This document shows, piece after piece, positions 54,132 through 64,000 of a DNA stretch of 64,000 nt (position 1 is the first letter of the stretch; every line of letters begins with the position of its first letter). The notes below the pieces were generated by a model. The model was not told the origin of the DNA and ran no database searches. It was given only the letters and a program-made list of their open reading frames with translations. The position numbers were made by a program, and so were the translations under genes. The stretch is from Seminavis robusta. Its lineage: Eukaryota; Bacillariophyta; Bacillariophyceae; Naviculales; Naviculaceae. Where the stretch lies: positions 1 through 64,000 of the forward strand of contig CAICTM010000416.1 in the NCBI GenBank assembly GCA_903772945.1, given 5' to 3'.

Positions 54132-54891
54132 TTACACAGCCAAGGTAGAGGCTTTGTCAGCGTCCTCGCTAAGTGCTCGTGGAATGGCAGTGTCAATGCT
54201 GAAAGGCTTGCAAGACAAGTCAGATAGACCCGAGTGGCACAAAGGGACAAGCACCACGCGGCACTCAACCGCCGGCAAGGAATGAAACTGGAGAGGCCGA
54301 AGGGCCAACAAAAATGCAACCAGCAAGGAAGGACCTGCGTTGTGTGCACGGCACAAGTGTGGCAAAGCACATCATGTCGCCCTGTGGTGTGCTGGTACTG
54401 TTCGGTTGGTGGCGATAGTGATGTTGGAGAAGAACAAGAGGCCAAAGATTCGGTAAAGAGCCAAAAGCGTTCCAGAGTAGATCAAGGCAGTCCATGTCAG
54501 CGAGGAAGACCCATCCAGTGACGACTTGCCGGCTTTGTTCAGTGGGACTGTGACAGGAATGAGAAACACCAAGGGCATCATTGCCAAACAAAGTCCCCCA
54601 CCGCAGTCGAGCCCATAAAGTCCCAGCCTGCGAACTAGACTTAGCATAAATGGGATCTTGAAAGGACCGCAGAGCAGACCGAGAGGGATAGAAATCTTGC
54701 CAATGGAAACCTCAGATGAAGCCGACCAGCTTGCCTGTGAAGGCATAGCAGGGGAACGTTTCATCAACCCCGCCATCGCCCCACAGAAAACGTGGCCTTC
54801 CCCCCCCCAGTACCCCACCCGAGATGCCTTTCGTGTGCTTGATACGCTGCCCAACAAAGAGGGTCCCATCGTAGCAACTCGTTACCCTTAG
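54132..54891 (-). pseudogene. MFS transporter, C-terminal half, probable pseudogene
   Basis: The frame from 54,869 down has MFS features: membrane helices at GKISIPLGLLCGPFKIPFML, RRLGLYGLDCGGGLCLAMMP and LIYSGTLLALYRIFGLLFFS. These are followed by NITIATNRTVPAHHRAT, a close match to the ATNRTVPxxHRATMNGLSML motif of diatom and plant ZIF-like MFS carriers. The conserved Met after HRAT is replaced by an in-frame TGA (54,372-54,374). Beyond it the same frame continues with AGPSLLVAFLLAL, as would be expected of the next helix, down to about 54,132. No N-terminal half is clearly joined. It is therefore a decayed gene, or a gene carrying one sequencing error at the TGA. Confidence 0.6.
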
Positions 54892-55797
54892 GTGTCGGGC
54901 GCTTCCTTACCAGGTAGTTAACCTCCTGACGTGGGGAGTGCTTTTTCCATTATTGCAGACACCTCTAATTGGCAAGATGAGCGGACTACAAATAAACACG
55001 ATTGATAAGTTACAAGAGTCACTTGAGGAATTACCCACTTGATGGACTCTTGCTGTAAGATGACCGTGTTTTGTACGCAGGGAAAGCAACACTGAACAAA
55101 TAATGGAAAAGAACAGGCATGGACAAACACAAGGTTGGGCAGGAGAGATAGGTAAATAGTACTTATAAAAAACCAGCCACACACATTCTCCTTTTGCAAA
55201 TGACTCTGTTTCCAGAAGTAGAATATTGTGATAAAGTTATACCCAGAGAAAATAACAGGAAGGACCCACAAATCCAAATGAACAACACACCATGACCAAA
55301 TACAATGGACAAATGGCTCTGGCTACGTTTCCTCCGTAGATCCTGGGATATGACCTAGGAAAAAGGTGTTTTGAAGGTACAACCCTATTACATTTCCCAA
55401 AGTCGAGAAAAGAGCAGAAGAGGTGACATTAACAGATTGGTGACAAAGAACCTAAGAGAAAGAGTTAAATGCAGAACCCATGGGCGAGACCCCAATGTCC
55501 GAATAGAGGCAAAATAGTTCTCACCGTATGTATTGAATTTTAACCATGAATAAGCTGAGAGAGCCGCAAATAATGAAATGGGAAGATAAGCCGGCATGAT
55601 GATAACAGAGTCTTTAGTTGCCCATATGGACACCAGTAATGGCTGAACAGGCAATAAGGAAAAACCATAATAACAAAGGTAACGAATGCCCGTAAAGCAA
55701 CAAGAGGAAAGGGAGAACCGTGCCGACTTGGATTTGACATACTATCAGATATTTGGCTGCTCGTGGTAATAGTAATTCCGTGGAAATGAGGGACCAT
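54892..55797 (-). other. Unresolved hydrophobic coding-like region
   Basis: Three minus-strand frames contain successive hydrophobic helices: FPLVALRAFVTFVIMVFPY, MPAYLPISLFAALSAYSW, SVNVTSSALFSTLGNVIGLY and WVLPVIFSGYNFITIFYF. Candidate donor and acceptor sites (for example GTGAGAAC at about 55,524 and TTTCTTAG before GTTCTTTG) suggest a multi-exon or broken membrane-protein gene. It may be the N-terminal half of the MFS gene to its left, or a separate gene. I could not build a convincing model. Confidence 0.35.
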
Positions 55798-57015
55798 TAG
55801 GGGGATAACAGGTCAATGAAGCTGATTGATTTTAGTGAATTATTGGACTTCTTCTGATGCACGTGAAGTTGTACGATCGTTTTGGAGATTTTTTTAAACG
55901 TTGAGCTAAAGAATGATCTGGAAATGGCTGGCTAATAAAAATCGTTCGTTTCGCGTGAAGATGGTGTGTCTACAATACGAGTTTTGATTATAATAAGAAA
56001 TTGATTCCGATTGAGAGATTACAATTCTTGACGAAATTGTGGAAATAAATTGATTGCACCCAACATTTAGAGGTGCAGGATTGCGTGGAGTTGATTGCCT
56101 ACAGAGAAGGAGGCAATGGCATAGCAACAAGAAACGTGACCATCTTATCTTGCTGGATACGAGAAGGAAGACAGAGAGCAAAGGTCAGATCAGACAAGCA
56201 GCAGTCGGGAAACAGCGGAGCAATAGCAATTTTAACAACTAATATTTAGACAGTGGGATGGGGACAAAAACCGCTTTGTTGGCTGTGTCTGAAGGGGTTA
56301 TCGGGAGAAGGGGGGTTGTAATAAAGTTGGGTTGGTGGAGTAGGGGGGTTAAGAGTAGGGAGGTTACCTAGCTAGAAAGAAGCCAGGGAGGGCCTGGCTT
56401 AGGCAAAGAAGAGTGGGATCAGGACTCTAGGTTCCGTGGGATCAGTTTCACACCTCAAAGATGCAAGGCTCCATCTGCAGGGAATGTTCGCCAGAGGTAG
56501 TATCCTCGTCTGAGGCTTGGTCCAATGTGCAAAGAGCAATGGATCCTAAATGATTCCACTGTTGTGATGAAATCTTCTAGATGATTTGTCCATTGGTCTC
56601 ATAGCCAGCAGGCTCTATTTGCTTCGCTGGGGTTGAGAAGTTGGATTATGATGTACTGAGCTGTAGCGCCAGCGGTGGACCTGGCACCGTTTCCGGTTCC
56701 AGGTCGTCCTGTCCTATCATTTTGGCAAAGCGTCCCATGTGCTCATTTCGATTGGAGACAGCTGAATTAGTGACAGCAAATCTGCCCCCGCTGCCAAGCG
56801 TTGCTACGAACGAAAAATCTGGCTGTAACGGTATCCATAGCTGCCAATCTAGGAAAACCATGGGACCGGTATCGGAGAACTCAAACTCTCTCGGTTGCTT
56901 AGTGATAATTTAGCTTCTAAAGGGCAGCGATGGATGGCAACAACAACATTCGGGCGCACAAAGATAGCTTTGTATAGTTGTGTTTTTGGTTATGGTGTTT
57001 GGTTGGCATATCCTT
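55798..57015. other. Intergenic region, no supported gene
   Basis: G-rich stretches (GGGGTTATCGGGAGAAGGGGGG-like, 56,295-56,360) and a CTAGCTAG at 56,369 are present. A 90-codon plus frame (56,641-56,913) lacks any motif. Confidence 0.45.
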
Positions 57016-57588
57016 TCAATCCTCGTCCTGCTTTGTTTTCGGGGATCTTTGCCTAGCGATGACAGGGACGGCGATCACCGTTGCTCCTATTCTTAGTGGC
57101 TCGGAAGCTTCTGCTATCAAGAAACTTATCAGGAAGTTTGCCGCAGCCGGGTGACTTTGAACATATGGGGCGTAACGGGACACTCTGACATGCCTTTTCA
57201 AGAATGCAACCGCATATTCCGACACGGTTTGATGATTGTTACCACCCACGAGCTTAAGGGGATTGAGGACACCCGTCTGAACGCCAGCAAAGAGGCCTCC
57301 CAGAGCTCCAAAGTAGATCCCCCAGTAGGTATTCCAAACCAGGGATCCGTACTGCTTGCCAAGTTCAGCAAGGGACCACGTGGACTGCATCGTCTTGCTT
57401 TTCTCTGTCGTGTTTAGTTCTGCTCCAAGTGCAGGAGAGCCGGCGGTCAAGTTGCTGAAAGCATGGTTATTTGTGTGCACATCTGTACAACGCTCCACCG
57501 CGCTCATAGATTGCATGTACCGGTACTGCCACGGAGTGCTTCGTTCATCCGTTCTCCACAGGCATTGCATGACAAAGTAATTCTTCAT
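57016..57588 (-). CDS. DUF1279 / FAM210-like organelle membrane protein
   Basis: This 190-residue single exon has the DUF1279 domain in its second half: ELGKQYGSLVWNTYWGIYFG leads into a first membrane helix (GALGGLFAGVQTGV). It is followed by a polar linker with AVAFLKRHVRV, then AANFLISFLIAEASEPLRIG and ATVIAVPVIAR. FAM210 proteins sit in the mitochondrial inner membrane, and algal relatives are thought to be organellar. The N-terminal 90 residues are poorly conserved and could include the targeting sequence; M26 (MQSMSAVERC) is an alternative start. The tail is basic (RQRSPKTKQDED). Function is not established. Confidence 0.82.
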   Translation of the reverse strand: MKNYFVMQCLWRTDERSTPWQYRYMQSMSAVERCTDVHTNNHAFSNLTAGSPALGAELNTTEKSKTMQSTWSLAELGKQYGSLVWNTYWGIYFGALGGLFAGVQTGVLNPLKLVGGNNHQTVSEYAVAFLKRHVRVSRYAPYVQSHPAAANFLISFLIAEASEPLRIGATVIAVPVIARQRSPKTKQDED

Positions 57589-57994
57589 GGTTGTCGATTG
57601 CAGGTTTCTTACTCTCTCTCTCTAGTTTGTGTTTCATGAAACTATGAAAACCGGGGGTGGGATTGATACAGTATAGTTGTCCATGGCCACCAATGACAAT
57701 TGACGAGAGTCAGTCGATGCGTTCGGGTCAACTGCGAACTGTCCAGGCCCTCGGAGTTCTCGTCGCGTGTCCGCCAACAGGAGGCTACCGGTATCCCGTA
57801 GTCGTGGGAGTGAAAGCCGATACGTGATGTCACCTTCATGGCACGGTACGGTACACCGTCATGAACTACAAACACTAGCTGGGAGCTATGTTGTTCAACT
57901 AGCTAGCTATTTTACTCTAACAGTTGTTGACGTGCCTCACCGGTAGTCGGTATTATCGGTACGTCGTAGGAGAATCCTAAAACAGCGCGAGTAT

Positions 57995-60900
57995 CTATAG
58001 CTGTTCGTCCGAGTAGTCACTTGCGTCCAATTGAGTTCGAGATGTCCCTTCTTTTGTTGTAGAAGCTGAGCCCTTGCTTCGATCCGCTTGCGACAATGAT
58101 GCATCGAGCTCTTGCCGAGGAGGCAGTCTTGGCAGTGATGGCGAGCAATTCGTGGTCTTCCATGCTCTTGCGTTTGGCTTTTGCTGTCGGTCAACACTGT
58201 CATTATCTCTTCCAACGGACGGCAATCTTCGAGGCAAGTTTGGTGCCTTCAGTGCTGCCAGCTGTCCAGCCCCTCCTTCCTTTTCATCGCTGCTACCACT
58301 GGCAGTGGACTCTGCAACCGACATTACCCGAGTCGGCATCCTGGGCGACCCAAAGATGTTCAAGGTGTTGTTGCCTTCACCCTCGTCTCCAGAATGATTG
58401 CCAGCGGTGCTACCCATACTTGCTCGCGTACCATTCGCCCTCTCTCCGGGGTACTGGTAGGTCTCCGACGCGTTGTGATGAACAATAGCAAAAACTTCAT
58501 CAACCTTTCCAGCGGTTGATTCAGCATCGGAATGGACGCGTAGAGGCATACAAGGAGCACTATTGATACTGGTACGACGGGAGGCACTGACTGGTAGTGG
58601 CGGCTCGTGATTAAGATTGTCTTCGGTTGATTCGACATCTGACAGCATTCTTGCCGGAATCCTTGGTGATTCCTCACTGCGAAGTGATTGCCTGATGGGA
58701 TTCGGCGTCATGGGTTGTCGAAGGACTGTATCGGCCTTTTGTTGTTCCGATGCCAATTGCGCGCAGAAGCTCTCGTCACCATCATCGATTCCAACAGATG
58801 ATATCGAGAAGTCCCGTAGAGGAGCTTTTGGGGGTGTGTGCGCCGAGTCTGTGCTGAATCTTGACATTGATTCATAGCTTAACCGTCGCGCGGCGGGAAT
58901 TCCTTGCTCTGTCGGCAAGACCGGAGGTACCGGCAGTACACCAAAGGACTCCCTGTTGAGCCATCTCATGGGAAGCGGCTCCACAGGATGCTCTCTCCCC
59001 ATCGACGTAGTGCTGAACCTTGCCAGGGAATCATCGCTGTTGCTTCTTCTTAAGGGGAGTCCAGAACGCACTGGAAGCCTGGGCGGAGTGGCACCGGAGG
59101 CTGTACTGAACCTGGCTGCTGAATCGAAGCTATGCCTCCTCTGCGGCGACAAGTCTTCTACCCAGGTTTCTTCTTCTTCTTCAGCCTCTTCGTCGACTTC
59201 AACGCAACTTGCCAAACCGAATGGAACACCCTTCCGTCCCTTGGACGACCCCATGGTCACTGACGATGCATACCCGTCCTGAGGTGTTTCAACCTCAGCA
59301 GATGCAGAGGACGTCATTGTCAAGGATGACACCAAGTCTCCTCTGGGTTGGGGCATCTGCATTTGCTCTTTGTGTTGCTGGAGATAGGCCTCTAGATCAC
59401 CCTCAGCACTCTTCATGACACTTGACTTGTGTTGTGCGGAGCCATTACTTGGCGGCGAACCAGCGCTTGAAGTCGCTTGCTTGCCCGCCCTCGAATACAA
59501 AGAAACAGCCCTACCTACGCCTTCCTTGATATGGGTTTCATCTTGTTTTTGCACATGTGTGGCGAACACCAAGTTCCCAAAGATTAACACCACCACTGCA
59601 AGATCATTCCTGACGGGAAAAACAAAAGAAACAAAGGGTTCAGTGGACTTCAAGCTCATCTTCCTTCCCAATGCCCAATAGCAAACTCTTACATCCAAAT
59701 TATGACGCTTCGCACAAAGAAACTGCTTTGTGGGTCGTATCCCACGATGATTAGCACCGGAACTACAATTGAAGGCAGAGAAAGCAAACAAGGCTTCTCA
59801 GGCCCAACGGGAAGGTGAAGCAGTGCAGATAAAACCGAAAGGAGACGTACCTCCTACAATGAATATTTGCAGATTGCTGACCATGGCGATGCTGACGGTC
59901 TTCCCTTCCTGAAACATGGTGGGGATGTTCCTTGCACAATACGACATGTAGCATGCTGTGCCCATGAGGCTAAGATGAAACACACCAATCAAACTGGGAG
60001 ATGCAGGGAAAAGCGATACATGTGAGCGGTATGCTTCCATAATGACGGGGTTGTGATGGCGTAACACGCAATTTCCTTACCTGGCAAACGCGACCAGGGA
60101 TTCACAATGGCAGTACCCTTCGCTCTCCAAAACCACGCCAAACTGGTCTGCTTGAGTGATGGATCTTTGCCACTGCAGCGGGTCCACCACTGTCCAAATG
60201 ACGAGAATTGTCACATCCACTAAAAGTACAGCAGCGATGATCATGACAGTTTCCTGCCATGATACTGTTGAATTCCGTCTCGGCTGGGTATATGTTGATT
60301 GGCCCGTTCTTACCACCGCTCCCGCGTTTAGAAAGATGAGGTACACTCGGCGAATTTTTGCAAACAGAGTACCGAACGTAATGGAGAAGCCAACGGAATA
60401 CAACCTTCGAGATGTGAAAGAGTGGTACGGTACCGTATGTCAGCGGAATGCTGCCATCATGATGCATTGGCGTTGGGTGTGACACGCAATTTCCTACACT
60501 TACCAGGGTATGGCCATGCATGGGACGTCTTCTGCCTCTGTGGTGCTTGGGTCGTCTTCTTGGGCCAGAGCTATGATTGTAGAAGATGAGATGATACAGC
60601 CAAGGAGCACCAACAGAAGAAACGACGGTTGACTTGATGAGACTTGAGCACTGTCTTTCTGCCAATAAAGCCAAACTGCGCATAGTAATATGACAGCCAC
60701 GTTTATGCCAAACATAGCGTAAGCGACGCTCCTCAAAGCATCTGGGATCATGTTGTGGTTTTCGGGCACCTCAAAACTACAATCGTCTGCGAGGCGGACA
60801 GGGACGATCTTCTAGTGTTAGTTAGGCATTCCTCACGACCCGTCACAAGAAAACGATGTCATGGTCGTACCTCCCGTCCACTTGATACTTTCACAGACAC

Positions 60901-61982
60901 AGACGCCCTTCACATCAACCCCGTGTTCTGGATCACAGGGCAGATCGCAATCTTCCCCAGCCGTCCCAATGGGGCATATCTGTCGCTCAAAGTACTCATA
61001 GTACAGTGCATCGAGAGTCCCATTCGTCTGAGCTTGATAAATCCACCGCCTGAGGAGATAGGAAACCACCTCAGGTAGATCGTGCCGGAGCGGCCACGCT
61101 GGAGACAGAAAAGAACAGTACCAGTTGGTGCATTTCCAGTTCATGCAACTATATAGTACAAGCAAACGAAACCTTTGCCACAGGCGATCAGGTCGTACCT
61201 GTTTGTTGAGAGTTGAACTCTTCTCCCGTCACCTCAAACTTCTGTGGTTCATGAAACTGTCTCGTCTTGAGTACCAATAGATCATTGACAAATAGGGCAC
61301 ACCGGCCCTCTAGGAGGAATCGTTCACATTCTTCAAACAGATTGTCCCAGCTGCATTCCACGTACTCTGCGTCAGGAAACTTTTCGTATGCGACTCTCAT
61401 CGTGTACGTTTTGGCGGGGACACAAACCGGTGCCCGTTTTCGTGTTGCTTGGGTCATTGTGGTGATCCCGCTGAAGGGACCGTCAATATACTTCATGGTG
61501 GTTACAGCCGTACGCAGCCAATTCGGAGTGTAGTCGATTCGTTCAAAGCGCTCAGGTGTGACCCAGTAATCCCCTATCAGCAGGTCCAGAGATGTGCAAT
61601 CGTGATCTTGGTAGTATTTGTCACCCCCTTCTCTCAAATCGGCAATCACGGAACTGTTGCAATCGTTGGCAATCAAATTCAAGGCTCCATCATATTCGCT
61701 GGGAACTCGACTCAATCCTACTGTCAGATTGACGCCATCTTGCACAGCAAACGCTTTCAGACTCTCCAACAAATCCAGCTGAAACCCGTGATAGGTCTCC
61801 TTGGTGGTTCCGTAGCTGTCCCGCACTTCTTTAACTTCGGCAAATTTGCGGGATAGCACCACACCACCCCGTAGATGGATTTCGGGAGGAAAGTCCTGAT
61901 GATCAACTCTGACTGCCGCCACCCATTTCGGGGCTAACAGTAGAGCTGACGACAGAAGTTGGAAGATGACAAGGCTGTGCAT
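57995..61982 (-). CDS. Class C GPCR with SBP_bac_3-type ligand domain, EGF module and long phosphosite tail
   Basis: Seven exons (61,199-61,982; 60,871-61,098; 60,504-60,786; 60,081-60,404; 59,851-59,993; 59,693-59,762; 57,995-59,609) join in frame over GT-AG introns of 83-100 bases to give 1,148 residues. Residues 1-23 are a signal peptide. Residues about 27-320 resemble a bacterial type-2 solute-binding protein (HGFQLDLLESL; LLIGDYWVTPERFERIDYTP). A Cys-rich EGF-like module (CVCESIKWTGDDC) leads to seven helices at about 356-628, with class C features: Cys before TM3 (CMAIPWLYSVGF), a basic TM3 end (AKIRRVYL), ECL2 Cys (EGYCHCES) and GABA-B-like TM6/7 (PVLIIVGYDP; RSVIIWMNDLAVVVL). The tail has repeated RRxSxDSxxRFST sites. 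It likely senses an amino acid or similar ligand at the cell surface. Confidence 0.9.
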
Positions 61983-62651
61983 GTCGGCTTTGGCTCAATA
62001 GGTAGCAGCGCTTAGAGTGACAGCCAGTTGTATACCGGTAACATGTATGTATTCGTAGGTCGGGGCTGGGAAGAGTCCAGTTCAAATCGTCCAAGAGTCT
62101 GTCAAAAGAGATCCACGGGAGTCTTTTTACTAGCTAGTACTGTGTTGTGTATTGCTTCTGTTTTGTGCCTTAAAAACCAACGGCAACAGGTAAAACTCTC
62201 GAAGCCCTGACCGTACCGAAAACTGTAAAAGTCAATTGGAGGATCAAAGGAGAAGAATTTGGGCAGATTTTTCTTGCAAAGATAAATTCAACGTCACATG
62301 TACTTAACATTATGTTCCCGCAATCAATGGTCCCTTAAACACATAGCCAAACCTCACTTATGAGCTTGAATTCAATCGAATCGAATCTACGACGGCGCCC
62401 TTCCGACCTTGGCGACGGAACCGGAACACTCAAAAGAAAAAGGAAAATCACAAAACTCACCAAACATTGGAGCATGGGCTAGCTAGTCAAGAACTACTTG
62501 GGCAAACTCATCCTTTTCTATTGATTGAGCTTCAAGTGGGAAAGGGTACTACGACTGTCGTAGACAACTCTAAAAGTGAAGAGCATAATATCAGGAGGGT
62601 CAATGCCCACGTGGTAGTTTCGCCCAAGCTGATACTACCGAAAGACTCTAG
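61983..62651. other. Intergenic region between GPCR and LRR genes
   Basis: Promoter side of the GPCR gene (minus) and 3' flank of the LRR gene. CTAGCTAG words occur at about 62,130, 62,478 and 62,650, and ACCGGTAACATGTATG at about 62,035. No gene is supported. Confidence 0.55.
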
Positions 62652-64000
62652 CTAGCCATCCAAGCAGGGGCATCCACAGCCACAAAGAAACCCGGTGCAT
62701 TCAAAGTATAAACCATATGGACCCTCACAGGGATCATAGGCAGTGCCAACACAGGTGCCATTCATGTCACAGACACCCTGAGGGATTGTGCCAGACAACT
62801 CTGGATTGCCCTCTAAGTAGATAGTATGAAGAACTTCCTGGAGTGCAGACAGTTCATGGGGCACTGTGCCTGACAGGAGGGAGTTGTTTGCAAATGCAAG
62901 TCTGCCCATGGATGAAAGCTGACCAAATTCACTAGGAATCTTCCCTAAGAGTAGATTGTTGGAAAGCTCCAATTCAATTGCCAAGGACAAAAGTCCCAGC
63001 TCAGAAGGTATCGTCCCAGTAAGATGATTGCCCTCAAAGTTGAAATTGACAGAGAGGCCTGTAAGAAGTCCCAACTCTGTGTGGACGGTGCCAGTCAGTT
63101 GGTTGCCACTCATGTCCAGCACAAACATATCAGTCATTCTCTCCAATCCTGTGGGGATTGTTCCGCGAAGATTGTTCTCCCAAAGTGCCAGAACATGCAG
63201 CTTTGTCAACTGTGCAATTTCACTAGGTAGGGTACCTGTCAGTTTGTTTTCCCCACAAGAAAGAAGTTCCAGGGAGGTTGCTGTGCCAATCTCAGAAGGA
63301 ATGGTTCCTGGAAGGCCAACAGGGTGAGTATGGAGGCTACTCCTCTGTTCACAGCAACCAGACGGTTACGTACCAGATATCCCAAAGTTGCTTGCAGCAA
63401 GCCACCTCAACCTTTTGAAGTTGCCAATCTCTGTGGGAATAGAGAACTTCAATCTGGGGGAATTAAACACTAACATGGAGTCCAGGTTAGTGAGCAACCA
63501 GAGCTCACTCGGAATGCTGCCAGTATGGTCATTCTCATTCAGTGAGAGCAGCCTCAATCTTGACAAGAGCCCAAGCTCGGATGGGATTACACCCACATTC
63601 GTTACATCAGTAACACCAAATCCCTCCAATTTGGAGAGCTGTCCAACGCGAGTAGAGATGGATCCTTCCAAGTGATTCCCTCCAGCAGAAAATGTCTTCA
63701 GCGAAGTCATCAAGTAAAACTCCTCTGGTAAAGTTCCTCCAAGATTGTTGTGGTCCAGCCAAAGATGCTCATAGATTCCATCCTCATTACACATTGTAGG
63801 AGCTGGTTCTGTTGGAGGAAAGAAGTCTCGCAGGAAGCCTTCACCAAGAAGCCTTCTCCAGTTCCCCATTTGCGCAAAGTCAGGATTGCTGTACCACTCA
63901 CATTCACTGACATTATGCTTGAGCCAGTTGGTGTTATCATACCAACGTTCACCAGCAGTGGCATGAAACAGAGCAACAAGGGCAAACTTCTGCATAATCT
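62652..64000 (-). CDS. Leucine-rich-repeat protein, plant-RLK-type ectodomain (5' end beyond window)
   Basis: Two exons (63,374 to beyond 64,000, and 62,652-63,307) are joined over a 66-base GT-AG intron that restores NFGISGTIPSEIGT. The visible protein starts inside an LRR N-terminal cap (FALVALFHATAGERWYDNTN, NWLKH, CNEDGIYEHLWLDHNNLGG). It then carries about ten 24-residue plant-type repeats with the consensus LxxLxxLxLxxNxLxGTIPSE. It closes with a Cys-rich segment (CDMNGTCVGTAYDPCEGPYG, then GFLCGCGCPC). No transmembrane helix or kinase follows, so the product is probably secreted or wall-associated, unless the missing N-terminus carries an anchor. Diatoms have many such proteins. The ATG at 63,995 is probably internal. 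Confidence 0.85.

Noticed and set aside
58074-59418. Plus-strand frames opposite the GPCR tail
   Set aside because: They are antisense shadows of a Ser/Arg-rich coding region.

Overview
The window looks like nuclear DNA of a stramenopile alga, most likely a pennate diatom. Genes are intron-poor with short GT-AG introns (about 65-120 bases). Recognisable eukaryotic organelle and membrane genes sit beside diatom-type LTR retrotransposons, ankyrin and LRR families, a GST-like protein with a plastid-style presequence, and intergenic clusters of CTAG and GGTACCGG. Everything here is read by eye; no alignment or database search was run.

Layout. Bases 1-1.9 kb hold one gene (SDHAF2, minus). Bases 1.9-13.6 kb are a nest of LTR elements: a Ty1/copia element (minus) invaded by two copies of one Ty3/gypsy family, the right-hand copy with intact-looking LTR ends and a GTTG target duplication. 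Bases 13.6-19 kb carry a foldback repeat, an ankyrin-repeat gene, a TMEM65-ACT fusion gene and a helical-repeat-like hypothetical gene. Bases 19-31 kb are mostly repeats: a hAT-type MITE with an exact 8-bp target duplication, a second inverted-repeat element, a nested 68-bp tandem array, a decayed kinase-like gene, a decayed PIF/Harbinger transposon split by a LINE 3' fragment, a GGAGACGAT array between inverted repeats, and a 1-kb foldback element built from CACTTAGGCTAAG units.

Bases 31.9-62 kb are gene-rich. A very large gene (31,930-40,536) begins with an inward-rectifier K+ channel (Kir) cytoplasmic domain that has no pore and continues into a roughly 2,400-residue low-complexity repeat tail. 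It is followed by an NHX-type Na+/H+ exchanger, a GDAP1/GST-like protein, an HIR/band-7 protein, a type II Golgi-like protein, the tRNA methyltransferase TRM7, an F-box/LRR-like protein, an MFS transporter remnant and a DUF1279/FAM210 protein. Next comes a seven-exon class C GPCR (57,995-61,982) whose ligand domain looks like a bacterial solute-binding protein of the SBP_bac_3 type. The window ends inside an LRR gene.

There is no operon logic; genes stand alone on both strands. The most unusual items are the GPCR with a type-2 periplasmic-binding-protein ectodomain and the poreless Kir-domain giant protein. Both carry long tails of repeated basophilic Ser/Thr sites, so both could be signalling scaffolds, but that link is inference. 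Several frame breaks in repeats are single-base differences, so some may be assembly errors rather than biology.
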